Assembly: GCA_029959615.1 (NCBI GenBank)
Contig: JASCOD010000002.1
Location: 310,001-374,000, forward strand
Length of the DNA: 64,000 nt
Direction: 5' to 3'
Origin: Flavobacteriaceae bacterium PS02338
GTDB lineage: Bacteria > Bacteroidota > Bacteroidia > Sphingobacteriales > Sphingobacteriaceae
Numbering within the stretch: the first letter of the stretch is position 1; every line of letters starts with the position of its first letter. A program made the translations under genes and the position numbers. Below the pieces are notes generated by a model, which worked only from the letters and a program-made list of their open reading frames with translations, had not been told where the DNA came from and did not search any database. Shown here one piece after another: positions 1 to 8,347 of this stretch.

Positions 1-78
1 GTAATCCGCTCGGTGCTTTAGGTATTTGTATACAAACTTTTTTGAATAACAGGTGTTGAGCTACTAAATCCTAAGATT

Positions 79-1062
79 ATGGAAAATATGATAAGCAAAT
101 CCGAACTGAAAGATAAAACCGTAGTCATCACCGGTGCTTCCAGCGGAGTAGGACTGGCTACTGCCGAGGCCTTTGCAGCAAGGGGATGTCGGTTAGTCTT
201 GGCCGCACGAGGAGAACGAGCATTAGCCATGGCGGTAGAACGTTGTGAAGCTTTGGGCGGGACGGTTATTGCAATAGCTACCGATGTTTCCGATTACGTA
301 CAGGTGCAGCAGTTATTAAGCCATGCCTTGGCTTTCGGAGGTAAGATTGATTACTGGGTGAATAATGCTGGGGTAATGGCCAGCGGCAAGTTCGAAGAAA
401 TTCCCATTGAAGTTAGCCATCAGGTCATCAAAACGAATCTTTTCGGTTACCTCAATTGTGCGCACTCCATATTGCCCATTTTTAAACAGCAGCAACACGG
501 TGTATTGGTGAACAATGTTTCCATTGGAGGTTATATGCCAGCACCTTACAGTGCGGTCTATTCAGCAACTAAGTTTGGGATCAAAGGGATGATGGAATGC
601 CTGCAGGGTGAGCTTTCTGCGGAAGAAAATATTCATATCTGTAACCTTTATCCACAAATTCAGCGCTCTACTGGAAACATGCACTCTGCAAAATATTCTG
701 GGCTCGATTTCAAGGTGCCACCATTTGCTGCAGATCCAAAAGATACAGCAGCACAATTACTAGGATTAGCACTTCATCCGCAAAAAGATAAATTTCCTGA
801 TTTTAGCTCTTGGATGCTCAAAACCATGCATTCCGTTTTTCCAAAATTATTGGTGAACACCGCATCGGCGGGTATGCGTCTAATGATGACGCTAAAAAAT
901 GGCGAATCTACTGCGGGAAATGTATTGCAGCCCTCTGTTAGCCCTCACCGTATTTATGGTCAAACCCTATTGCCTGTTCCTTCCAAAAAAACGAAAATAG
1001 CGTTTGGACTTGGTGCTTTGCTTGGTCTTGCATTTTTTATGGCCTCGGGAAGGAAGGGATGA
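79..1062 (+). CDS. SDR family NAD(P)-dependent oxidoreductase
   Basis: Short-chain dehydrogenase/reductase, 327 residues. The Rossmann nucleotide-binding motif TGASSGVG lies at residues 18-25, the structural NNAG at 95-98, the catalytic Ser at 148 and the YxxxK pair at Tyr161/Lys165, so the protein should be an active NAD(P)-dependent oxidoreductase. It is longer than a classical ~250-residue SDR. The extra C-terminal part ends in a hydrophobic stretch (about residues 305-323) followed by basic residues, which looks like a membrane anchor. The substrate cannot be read from sequence. The ATG at 79 is used; a second in-frame ATG lies three codons later. It stands alone, followed by a gene-poor stretch with a repeat element. 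Confidence 0.9.
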   Translation: MENMISKSELKDKTVVITGASSGVGLATAEAFAARGCRLVLAARGERALAMAVERCEALGGTVIAIATDVSDYVQVQQLLSHALAFGGKIDYWVNNAGVMASGKFEEIPIEVSHQVIKTNLFGYLNCAHSILPIFKQQQHGVLVNNVSIGGYMPAPYSAVYSATKFGIKGMMECLQGELSAEENIHICNLYPQIQRSTGNMHSAKYSGLDFKVPPFAADPKDTAAQLLGLALHPQKDKFPDFSSWMLKTMHSVFPKLLVNTASAGMRLMMTLKNGESTAGNVLQPSVSPHRIYGQTLLPVPSKKTKIAFGLGALLGLAFFMASGRKG

Positions 1063-1138
1063 CAAAGCATAGCTGCACGGAACGCTATCTTTGATCGATT
1101 GCGGTTTGTACTTGAAATAGCTGAGTGACCTACTTGTT

Positions 1139-1463
1139 TTAACGTGAGTTGGGGATAAGAGAAGATTTTTTGATGTAAAGACACCTATTTCTATTACTAT
1201 CCTCAGTTTTGTCGCTTCGCGGACATACTTTTATTCATTGATGTTGATATTTTCAATGGTATTCATGCTTGCTTCGCAGGTTTCCTATAGATGAAAAAAG
1301 TATGCAAAAAAATCCACGGTTGCGCCCTGTTCTGTTAAAGGCAATGAGTAGGCTAATTGCTACATCCCGAACAGGCCGAGACCGATTTCAGTAGAACGAA
1401 GAGGCTTTGCTAGGGCTGGAGATAATGGAAAATCACAGAACACTTAACCAGAACTCACGTTAA
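1139..1463. mobile_element. MITE-like or insertion-sequence remnant with terminal inverted repeats
   Basis: Two imperfect 21-bp inverted repeats, matching at 18 of 21 positions, bound a 325-bp segment: 1139-1159 on the left and 1443-1463 on the right. Each begins with the perfect 12-bp core TTAACGTGAGTT read inward from its end. The interior has no ORF of useful length, so this would be a non-autonomous element or the eroded shell of an insertion sequence. No clear target-site duplication is seen outside the repeats. The mobile-element assignment is inference from the terminal repeats alone. Confidence 0.5.
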
Positions 1464-1485
1464 TTTAGGTAAAATAGAAAGTAGC

Positions 1486-1623
1486 ATGCAATTTGTTGGA
1501 TGGAAAGTGTTGGGCTTTCACTTTCAACAAATACACGCATTGGTCGCAGCAGTTGTTGAAACCATTGTGATCACAATGGTCGTTTATGCAGGTTATTTTA
1601 GTCCTACAGTGACCAAGATTTGA
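1486..1623 (+). CDS. possible 45-residue small membrane protein
   Basis: An ATG at 1486 opens 45 codons ending at TGA 1621-1623. The predicted peptide has a hydrophobic central stretch (about residues 18-40, rich in Val, Ala and Ile) that could span the membrane. It ends about 30 bases before the response regulator start. There is no homology I recognise, and the perfect palindrome at 1561-1580 lies inside it, so the open frame may be chance. Treat as hypothetical. Confidence 0.2.
   Translation: MQFVGWKVLGFHFQQIHALVAAVVETIVITMVVYAGYFSPTVTKI
1561..1580. promoter_or_regulatory. perfect 20-bp palindrome, possible operator
   Basis: ACCATTGTGATCACAATGGT equals its own reverse complement over 20 bases with no spacer. 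It lies 72 bp upstream of the response regulator ATG at 1653. Two-fold symmetry of this length suits a dimeric regulator site. The inner TGTGATCACA resembles CRP half-sites but lacks the usual 6-bp spacer, so CRP is not claimed. Confidence 0.35.
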
Positions 1624-1652
1624 AAGTTTGGAAATTATCGGTAATTTCGGAC

Positions 1653-2042
1653 ATGCAAGATAATTTGTTAAAGGATTCTAGGGTTATCGCCGTTTTCGAC
1701 GATGATCAGGACTTGTTGGAGATTTTCCGTTTCCTGTTGGAAGAGGAAGGTCACAAGGTAGTACTTTTCAATAACTGTGATGATATCGTTTCCAAAGTAA
1801 GGGAAACCAAACCTGGATTGATCCTAATGGATAATTGGATTCCTTTGGTTGGGGGTGAAAAAGCAATTGGACAATTGAAGGCAGAGGAAGACCTTAAGCA
1901 CATTCCCATCATTCTGGTTTCAGCGGCCAATGATATCGCTGAAGTTGCCAAGCGGGCGGGAACTGATGGTGTAATTGCTAAGCCATTCGATTTCGAAGTC
2001 ATTTTGGGCATGGTAGCCAAGCTATTGGGATCATCCCATTAA
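1653..2042 (+). CDS. single-domain response regulator (CheY-like receiver)
   Basis: A stand-alone receiver domain of 129 residues. The acidic pocket is Asp16-Asp18, the phosphoacceptor is Asp60 (in LILMDNW), the conserved hydroxyl is Ser90 and the conserved lysine is Lys110 followed by Pro. No output domain follows. The frame is open further upstream to a TTG at 1620, but the ATG at 1653 gives the usual short lead-in to beta-1 and is preferred. The gene ends 10 bp before the large sensor kinase, so the two are probably co-transcribed and may form a phosphotransfer pair. Without an output domain it would act by protein-protein contact or as a phosphate sink. Confidence 0.88.
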   Translation: MQDNLLKDSRVIAVFDDDQDLLEIFRFLLEEEGHKVVLFNNCDDIVSKVRETKPGLILMDNWIPLVGGEKAIGQLKAEEDLKHIPIILVSAANDIAEVAKRAGTDGVIAKPFDFEVILGMVAKLLGSSH

Positions 2043-2052
2043 CACACAATTT

Positions 2053-5000
2053 ATGTCAACGTACTCCGAAAAAGATCCTTTAGCATTTCTAAAGGGAAAT
2101 GATCAGATCTTTCAGCTGATACTTGCTCAAGACTGGGTAGCTAATGGTATGGGACATCCTTCCCAATGGCCGCTAAGGCTCAAATATGCCATTAGTGCGC
2201 AGCTGGCCAATCCCTGTCCCTCTTTTGTAGTTTGGGGAGAGAATAGAATATTGCTCTACAATGCGGCTTTTGCGGCACTGTTTCCCGACACGGGGATAAA
2301 GCCCGGCCACGATGGTCTCGGCGAATTAGCTTTCGGTAGCCATTGGTCACGTGTTTCTAAAGCCATCGAAGATGCTTATGGAAACAAGGGAGCGGTGGTT
2401 AAGGGGGTGAGGATAGGTACACAAGGCCGTTTGGGCCAGCGTTATCTGGATATTTCCATGGGTTCATTGTTCGAACTGGATGGGGAGATTTTTGGTGCTT
2501 GGGGCATTTGTCAGGAAAAGACTTTCGAGTTGGTCGCAGGAGATATCCTACGGAGCAGCCAGCAGTATTTACGTAGCCTGATCGGTAATGCACCGATGGG
2601 CATCTGCGTAATCGGTAGCGATCCTATACATATAGAGGAAGTAAATGATGAATTTTTGCGTCTGTTGGGGCTTTCAGTCCGAGGGCCGGAAGTTTTAGCG
2701 AGGGTGCAATCCCTTTTAACGGATCTAGAGAGTTATCTCGCTGATGGGGTTCCTCAATATCTCAAAGAAGTGTCGCATGAGCAATTGGTGGCTAATAAGG
2801 TAAGGATGGGCTGTATCGATGTGATGATCTCTCCTTATCGAAACCGTAGCGGTCAAACGAGTGGTATTACGGTGATGGCTATCGATGTGACTGAAAGGGT
2901 GGAAGCGCATCAAGAGCTCTTTCAGGTGAATGAGGAGTTGGCTGCTGCCAATGAAGAACTTGCCTCATCTAACGAGGAATTGCAAGCTATTAATGAAGAT
3001 CTTGATCTGGCTCAGCGCAACTTGGGCACTTCTCTAGAACAGCTTGGGGAAAGAGAACAGCAGATTCGTCAAATGGTGGGCAGTGCACCATTTCCCATTG
3101 CACTGTATGTGGGAAGGGAGATGAGGATTGTGGAGGCCAACGAAGCTATTATAAAGGTTTGGGGAAAGGGCAATGAAGTCATTGGCAAGACTTATCATCA
3201 GTTACTGCCAGAGCTGGAAGACCAGTCTGTGTATGACCAATTGACCTCGGTTTATGATACTGGAGTGCCATTCCATGCTCGCAACCAGCAGATCGATCTG
3301 GTTATCCATGGGCAACTGCAAACGTTTTATTTCAACTATAGTTTTACCCCTTTGTTGGACATCTCTGGCAAAGTATATGGGGTAATGAATACAGCCGCTG
3401 ATGTTACCGATCTGGTGATGGCAATGAAAAGCGTGCAACAAGGGGAGGAGAATTTCCGAAATATCATCTTACAGGCTCCAGTAGCTATGTGTTTGTTGGA
3501 AGGGCCAAGGCATAAGATCAAGATTGCCAATAAGGCGATGCTGGATATCTGGGGAAGGGCTGAGGAGCAGGTGATGGAACTGCCTGTTTTTGAAGCGCTT
3601 CCAGATGCCCGCTCACAAGGGCTAGAAGAAGCAATGAACAGTGTCTATCAGACGGGTACACCATTTTATGCAACCGAGCAACCTATTTCGCTATTGAGGC
3701 ATGGTAAATCAGAGGTTGTCTATCAGAATTTTGTCTATCAGCCTTATCGTGATGGAGGTGGCAAGATATTAGGCGTGCTTGCCATTTCAGTAAATGTGAC
3801 TGAGATGGTAGCTTCACGAAAGAAGGTGGAAGACGCGTATGCTCGCTTAAATCTAGTGGTGGAAGCTGCTGAACTGGGCATGTTCGATATGGATATGAAA
3901 ACAGGGCATTTGGAATGGGATGAACGTTGTAGGAAATTCTTTGGCGTGGGCATGCATCAGGCTATAGATTTTCATCGCGATTTTGTAGGTGGATTACACC
4001 CAGATGATGTGTTGGATACCTTGGCGGCCATTGCCACTGCAAAGGAGCCCACAAGTGGTGGTGGATTCACCAAAGAATACCGTACACTAGCACATGACAA
4101 TGGCCAGTTGCGCTGGATAAGGGCTGTAGGGAAAATCTATTTTGATGAGAAGAACATTCCTGCTCGCTTTGTAGGGGCAGTATCGGACATCAGTCAAACT
4201 AGGATTGCAGAACTACAAGCGCAGGAGGCTGCTGAGCGTAAAAGTCGTTTGGCTGCCATTGTAGATTCTTCAGATGACGTCATCATTAGCAAGGACCTAA
4301 ATGGTATGATCGCCACTTGGAATCCTGCTGCACAGCGTATGTTCGGTTATACATCAGAGGAAGCTATAGGTAAGCATATCTCATTGGTCATTCCACCAGA
4401 AAGGATCAATGAGGAAGACCTAATCATATCCCGGGTTCGCCAGGGAGAAAAGGTAGACCATTTCGATACGGTTAGACGGGCCAAGGACGGCTCGGCACGC
4501 CAACTTTCGATTACCGTCTCGCCAATTGTTGACGGCGAAGGGAAGGTGATTGGTGCTTCTAAGATTGCTAGGGACATCAGCGAGCAACTTGCCGCTAGAT
4601 TAGCCACCACCCAGTATACAGAACGGGTAGAGGCAATTAATTTGGTCATCAATGCCATTGCAAGAGAGGTAGATACCAACCATATCCTACAGCGGGTAAC
4701 CCAGCTCACTATTCATCTATTGGATGCGGAGATGGGTGTTTTTCTTTCCATTGAAAGAGGAAACCAAGGTATTGCGGACTATGTAGCTCCCATTACCGCA
4801 CTTTCTCAGCAAAGCTTAGCCGAGGTAGCCCAAATTTTCGATAGCTTGGCAAGAAAGGGGGAGGAACATCAGATTGCTCGGTGGGACGATTTGAGTGCTT
4901 ACAAAATCGCTTATCGGTTAGAAGAACGAGATCTTTTGATCGCCAGTTTGCTAGCTGTTCCTGTTCTATCTGCTAAAGATGAACTTTTGGGTAATTTGTA

Positions 5001-5793
5001 TTTTGTACATCAGCGCCCAAGCTATTTTACCATTGAACATGAAAACTTATTGAAATCAATCGCAGCGCATCTTTCGATAGGTATCGACAAGGCCGTGCTT
5101 TACGATAAGGTCATGGAGCTTAACCGAAAAAAGGATGAGTTCATCAGTTTGGCCAGCCACGAGCTCAAAACCCCACTTTCTGGAATCAATGGTTATGTAC
5201 AGATTCTTGGGCGGATGATCAAAGAGGAACTGCCCGGAAAATACCTGGCTAAAACTTCCCAGCAGATTAGGAAGCTGACTTCCTTGGTTAACGATCTGTT
5301 GGATGTATCCAAGATAGAGGCTGGGAAACTGAAATTTGATATTGCTTCTTTGGATCTTGGCGCACTGGTGGCCAGTACGGTAGAAATGGTGGCAGAGATT
5401 AACCAAGGCTATAAGATTGATTTCCATTATACTGGTAGTGGATGTATGGTCCAAGCGGACGGACAGAGGATAGAACAGGTACTGAACAATCTATTGTCAA
5501 ACGCAATCAAGTACGCTCCTGGAGCTGAGCTTGTTGAGGTGGTTTTGGAACATCGGGATCACATGGCTGTAATTGGTATCAAGGATTTTGGTATCGGTAT
5601 TCCTAGCGAGAAAATGGATCAGCTGTTTTCAAGGTTCTACCGTATCGATGAGCATACACCAAATATTTCTGGACTTGGGATCGGACTTTATCTCTCAAAG
5701 GAGATCATTATCCGTCATCAGGGGCAGATATGGGTAGAGTCAGTGCTTGGAAAGGGTAGTACGTTTTGGTTTAGTCTTCCAATGGAGCGGTAA
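2053..5793 (+). CDS. multi-PAS/GAF sensor histidine kinase
   Basis: Soluble-looking kinase of 1246 residues with no evident signal peptide or membrane span. Domains in order: an N-terminal PAS-like region (about 20-165), PAS (172-285), a Glu/Asn-rich coiled coil (285-338), then PAS repeats beginning near 337, 467, 596 and 731, GAF (860-1015), HisKA (1025-1092) and HATPase (1135-1246). The phosphorylated His is His1036 in ASHELKTP. The N box (NNLLSNAIKYAPG), G1 (DFGIGIP), F box (FSRFYR) and G2 (GLGIGLYLSKE) are all intact, so it should autophosphorylate. There is no receiver domain; the receiver gene just upstream is the likely partner. Such PAS/GAF stacks usually sense small ligands, redox or light; the signal here is unknown. 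Confidence 0.9.
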   Translation: MSTYSEKDPLAFLKGNDQIFQLILAQDWVANGMGHPSQWPLRLKYAISAQLANPCPSFVVWGENRILLYNAAFAALFPDTGIKPGHDGLGELAFGSHWSRVSKAIEDAYGNKGAVVKGVRIGTQGRLGQRYLDISMGSLFELDGEIFGAWGICQEKTFELVAGDILRSSQQYLRSLIGNAPMGICVIGSDPIHIEEVNDEFLRLLGLSVRGPEVLARVQSLLTDLESYLADGVPQYLKEVSHEQLVANKVRMGCIDVMISPYRNRSGQTSGITVMAIDVTERVEAHQELFQVNEELAAANEELASSNEELQAINEDLDLAQRNLGTSLEQLGEREQQIRQMVGSAPFPIALYVGREMRIVEANEAIIKVWGKGNEVIGKTYHQLLPELEDQSVYDQLTSVYDTGVPFHARNQQIDLVIHGQLQTFYFNYSFTPLLDISGKVYGVMNTAADVTDLVMAMKSVQQGEENFRNIILQAPVAMCLLEGPRHKIKIANKAMLDIWGRAEEQVMELPVFEALPDARSQGLEEAMNSVYQTGTPFYATEQPISLLRHGKSEVVYQNFVYQPYRDGGGKILGVLAISVNVTEMVASRKKVEDAYARLNLVVEAAELGMFDMDMKTGHLEWDERCRKFFGVGMHQAIDFHRDFVGGLHPDDVLDTLAAIATAKEPTSGGGFTKEYRTLAHDNGQLRWIRAVGKIYFDEKNIPARFVGAVSDISQTRIAELQAQEAAERKSRLAAIVDSSDDVIISKDLNGMIATWNPAAQRMFGYTSEEAIGKHISLVIPPERINEEDLIISRVRQGEKVDHFDTVRRAKDGSARQLSITVSPIVDGEGKVIGASKIARDISEQLAARLATTQYTERVEAINLVINAIAREVDTNHILQRVTQLTIHLLDAEMGVFLSIERGNQGIADYVAPITALSQQSLAEVAQIFDSLARKGEEHQIARWDDLSAYKIAYRLEERDLLIASLLAVPVLSAKDELLGNLYFVHQRPSYFTIEHENLLKSIAAHLSIGIDKAVLYDKVMELNRKKDEFISLASHELKTPLSGINGYVQILGRMIKEELPGKYLAKTSQQIRKLTSLVNDLLDVSKIEAGKLKFDIASLDLGALVASTVEMVAEINQGYKIDFHYTGSGCMVQADGQRIEQVLNNLLSNAIKYAPGAELVEVVLEHRDHMAVIGIKDFGIGIPSEKMDQLFSRFYRIDEHTPNISGLGIGLYLSKEIIIRHQGQIWVESVLGKGSTFWFSLPMER

Positions 5794-5895
5794 GATTTGG
5801 TATATTCAGATGGTTCGAAAACTGATCGGAGTGCTCAAAATCGGTAAAGAATCTTCAATCTTGCAATAAGTGTTTCGGATTATTTGGGGGACGAC

Positions 5896-5928
5896 AAAAA
5901 GCCTTTAGCATAATGCTAAAGGCTTTTT
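5896..5928 (+). terminator. rho-independent terminator of the kinase operon
   Basis: A perfect 15-bp stem (5896-5910 with 5914-5928) closes a 3-base loop. The descending arm ends in six T, and the ascending arm begins with A-tract, so it could work in both directions. It lies about 100 bp after the sensor kinase stop. An almost identical hairpin lies at 24090-24138. Confidence 0.85.
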
Positions 5929-6090
5929 TGTTTGGTGTCTAAAAGTAGTTGATTTTATGCCGAAATCTTTACTGGTTTGTAATCTGTAATCTACGCAAAT
6001 ATACTTAATAGTAAATTTTCCTGTATAAATTAAGGCTGTTTGGGCTAAATGTTTTATATAATTGATTTAAGGAAAATGAATTGATGAGAT

Positions 6091-6107
6091 ACACGCCACA
6101 GGCGTGT
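6091..6107. repeat. REP-like short hairpin
   Basis: ACACGCC and GGCGTGT form a perfect 7-bp GC-rich stem around an ACA loop in an otherwise AT-rich spacer. It lies 20 bp from the inverted-repeat element at 6127-6197 and may belong to the same repeat cluster. It has no T-run, so it is not a good terminator. Confidence 0.4.
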
Positions 6108-6126
6108 GCCAACGGGGGTAAGCATT

Positions 6127-6197
6127 TTGTCATTCAGAGTTTAGCGAAAAATCTATTAAACCTACAAAATGGATGTCTCGCAACCTCGACATGACAA
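6127..6197. repeat. small inverted-repeat element (71 bp)
   Basis: The ends TTGTCAT (6127-6133) and ATGACAA (6191-6197) are exact inverse complements and enclose about 57 bases without an ORF. From general knowledge, elements of this TGTCAT...ATGACA form are common dispersed intergenic repeats in Bacteroidota. There is only one copy in this window, so its repeat nature rests on that resemblance. Confidence 0.4.
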
Positions 6198-6316
6198 TAT
6201 GCTTTAGAAATAGAGCCTTTACTGCTTGTCGGTTTTGGCGTATTTAGACGTATTTGTACCTATTATGTCTTGTTTGTCCGTTTTTGTCGCAATTGTCGTT
6301 TTGGGTATGCTGGTTG

Positions 6317-6360
6317 TACGTCGGTCTACCGTCGGTCCTACGTTCGTCCTACGTCGGTGA
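6317..6360. repeat. degenerate ~11-bp tandem repeats
   Basis: Four imperfect units built on TACGTCGGTC follow one another (TACGTCGGTC, TACCGTCGGTCC, TACGTTCGTCC, TACGTCGGTGA) with a period of 10-12 bases. The tract is GC-richer than its surroundings and lies about 140 bp ahead of the ECF sigma start. Function unknown. Confidence 0.45.
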
Positions 6361-6500
6361 TTTGAAGCTTGAAACGTTGGTGTATTTAATGTGAATTATG
6401 GAGTTTACTTTAGTAGTTTTTGTTCTATCTTATAATTAATTTGAAGATAAATTTGATGTTTTAAGAAAAAATTATTCCATTTGGGGTATATCTTAGTTAT

Positions 6501-7076
6501 ATGTCTTCTGATCAGCTAATTAAAAACTGGAATTTACTTCTAGAAGGAGATAAGCAGGGCCTATATGAGTGTTTTGATCTATTTTATGATGACTTATATA
6601 GGTTCGGACTATCTATGTACAGCGATCAGGAGCTGATTAAGGACAGTATACAGTCGTTGTTTATAGAATTGTGGGAGATAAAGGATAAATTGGTTGATGT
6701 TAAGAATATCAAACAGTACATCTTTACGATCTTTAAAAGGATCATCTATAAATTGAACAAAAAATTTAGCCGTGAGAACCTAGATCTGGATAGACTGTTG
6801 GAAGAAATAAGCGAAGATCTTGTAGTGCAAAGTTCTTATGAGAGTATCCTTATTGCCAACCAAACCGAGGAACTAAAGCGTCAGCAACTTCAAGAGGCTT
6901 TGAGTTTGTTGTCTCCTAGACAAAAGGAAATTATACAACTCAAATACTTTGATGGTAAATCTTTTCGAGAGATCGCAGAGATCACCAGCCTTTCTGAGCG
7001 TACCATTTACAATACACTTCATAATGCCATCAAATTTCTAAGGGAAAGCCCGTATTTCTCTATCAATAAGTCTTAA
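6501..7076 (+). CDS. ECF RNA polymerase sigma factor (PUL1)
   Basis: Sigma-70 family factor of extracytoplasmic-function type, 191 residues. Region 2 spans about residues 20-85 (acidic/aromatic helices with QSLFIELWEIKD) and region 4 about 130-185, with the recognition helix in SFREIAEITSLSERTIYNTL. It should direct RNA polymerase to promoters of the SusCD operon downstream when released by the FecR anti-sigma encoded next (137-bp gap). The ATG at 6501 is the first in frame. A perfect TAAATTTG -7 element at 6448-6455 could serve it, but a TTTG -33 element at proper spacing is not evident. Confidence 0.92.
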   Translation: MSSDQLIKNWNLLLEGDKQGLYECFDLFYDDLYRFGLSMYSDQELIKDSIQSLFIELWEIKDKLVDVKNIKQYIFTIFKRIIYKLNKKFSRENLDLDRLLEEISEDLVVQSSYESILIANQTEELKRQQLQEALSLLSPRQKEIIQLKYFDGKSFREIAEITSLSERTIYNTLHNAIKFLRESPYFSINKS

Positions 7077-7213
7077 TTTTTTTTCTTAAAAGTGGTCGTA
7101 GATAGCTAGAAATCGACTATTTGAAAAAAAGATAAAAAAAAATGATTTTTCATTGGTAAAAAAACCGTTTTGCTTGCACTAATAGTCAAAAGCTATAAAT
7201 AAGTGTTGAGCAG

Positions 7214-8299
7214 ATGAAATATTTGAATTATTCCGTAGAAGATTTCTTAACCGATGAGTCCTTCATCAACTACCTTGAACAAAGAGATGAGCAAGATGTG
7301 CTACATTGGGAAAAAATCATTAGCGAGCATCAGCAGCTAACAGAGAAAATAGAAGAAGCTAAAAAACTATACCTTTTATTGGCCGTAAAACGTAAAGCTA
7401 CGGAAAGACAGGAGCAGTTGAACCGCTTAAAGCTCGTTATAGAAGGCCCGTTAAGTGGTACTGAAGATAAGGCAACGGATGCTATTGTAGTGCCCATCTC
7501 AAACCATAAGCCTAAAGTTAAACGACTGAGCTATTTGATGGTTGCCGCTATTCTTTTTGCTGTATTAGGCATTACGTTTACTTATTTTCAGTTTAAAATG
7601 CCTGACGATATTGTAGCGTTTAACGCTACAGCTCAGTCTTATGACGCTATTGCTGAAACGAAATTTGGCGAAAGAAGAACCGTAGTGCTTCCTGATGGAA
7701 GTACCGTGGTACTGAATGGCTCTAGTTTTTTGAGCGTGGCCAAAGACTATAATGAAAAAAATAGAATCGTTAAGCTAAGCGGCGAAGCTTTTTTCGAAGT
7801 TGCAAAGGATAAAACCAGGCCTTTTATGGTCATTGCTAACAATACCATTACCAAGGCCTTGGGTACTTCTTTCAAAATAAACAACTACAATAATAACGAC
7901 CAAGATGTCTCTATTGCGTTGGCAACGGGCAAGGTTAGCATAAAAGAAATTAAGGGACAGGATGAAGTGGTAAAAGAAGAGTTACTTATACCTGGTGAAG
8001 AACTGAAGGTATACAGCTATAAATCGTCGGAGAAAGTAACCTTCGATCAGCAAAAGCTGGCAGATTGGAGAGATAGGAACATCACTTTTTCTATGGCTAC
8101 ACTCAATGAAATTAAGGATAGACTGTATGAGGTGTACGGAACCTTGATCATCACTACCAATAACCCCACTAATAAGAATTACGCTTTTACAGGGTCTTTT
8201 AAGGGACAAGATCTTAAAGATGTGCTAGATGCCATGTCATTTGTAAACAATTTTAACTATAAAATAGATGAGAAAAAAGTATACATAACCTTCAACTAA
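7214..8299 (+). CDS. FecR family anti-sigma factor (PUL1)
   Basis: Inner-membrane anti-sigma regulator of 361 residues. The cytoplasmic N-terminal part (1-105) should bind the ECF sigma. A single membrane span lies at about 106-127, followed by the periplasmic FecR domain (about 146-245, with the typical RRTVVLPDGSTVVLN start) and a C-terminal STN-like DUF4974 domain (about 285-357). In this family the periplasmic part contacts the STN domain of the cognate SusC and passes on the glycan-binding signal. It stands between its sigma gene and the STN-bearing SusC gene. Confidence 0.92.
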   Translation: MKYLNYSVEDFLTDESFINYLEQRDEQDVLHWEKIISEHQQLTEKIEEAKKLYLLLAVKRKATERQEQLNRLKLVIEGPLSGTEDKATDAIVVPISNHKPKVKRLSYLMVAAILFAVLGITFTYFQFKMPDDIVAFNATAQSYDAIAETKFGERRTVVLPDGSTVVLNGSSFLSVAKDYNEKNRIVKLSGEAFFEVAKDKTRPFMVIANNTITKALGTSFKINNYNNNDQDVSIALATGKVSIKEIKGQDEVVKEELLIPGEELKVYSYKSSEKVTFDQQKLADWRDRNITFSMATLNEIKDRLYEVYGTLIITTNNPTNKNYAFTGSFKGQDLKDVLDAMSFVNNFNYKIDEKKVYITFN

Positions 8300-8347
8300 A
8301 AGTAACAAACTAACCAACCTTAACAACCAAACTAACCAAATAAACAT

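Larger units (their letters stand above)
1063..1652. other. gene-poor intergenic stretch
   Basis: About 590 bases between the SDR gene and the response regulator. It holds a MITE-like inverted-repeat element (1139-1463), a possible 45-codon small ORF (1486-1623) and, inside that ORF, a perfect 20-bp palindrome (1561-1580). Nothing else recognisable was seen. Confidence 0.6.
5794..6500. other. intergenic region with terminator and repeats
   Basis: About 700 bases with no credible gene. It contains the terminator of the kinase operon (5896-5928), a REP-like hairpin (6091-6107), an inverted-repeat element (6127-6197), short degenerate tandem repeats (6317-6360) and a possible -7 element TAAATTTG (6448-6455) ahead of the ECF sigma gene. 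Confidence 0.6.

Noticed and set aside
36..78. Promoter or RBS of the SDR gene
   Set aside because: No TTTG/TAnnTTTG pair or Shine-Dalgarno-like stretch could be picked out in the short upstream sequence.
1561..1580. CRP binding site
   Set aside because: The TGTGA and TCACA halves abut directly; a CRP site needs six bases between them.
5056..5454. 132-codon minus-strand frame inside the sensor kinase gene
   Set aside because: It lies wholly opposite the GAF/HisKA/HATPase coding sequence, which has clear domain homology; the reverse frame is a shadow.
5812..5825. tRNA T-arm-like GGTTCGAAAAC
   Set aside because: There is no matching cloverleaf around it; no tRNA gene was found anywhere in the window.
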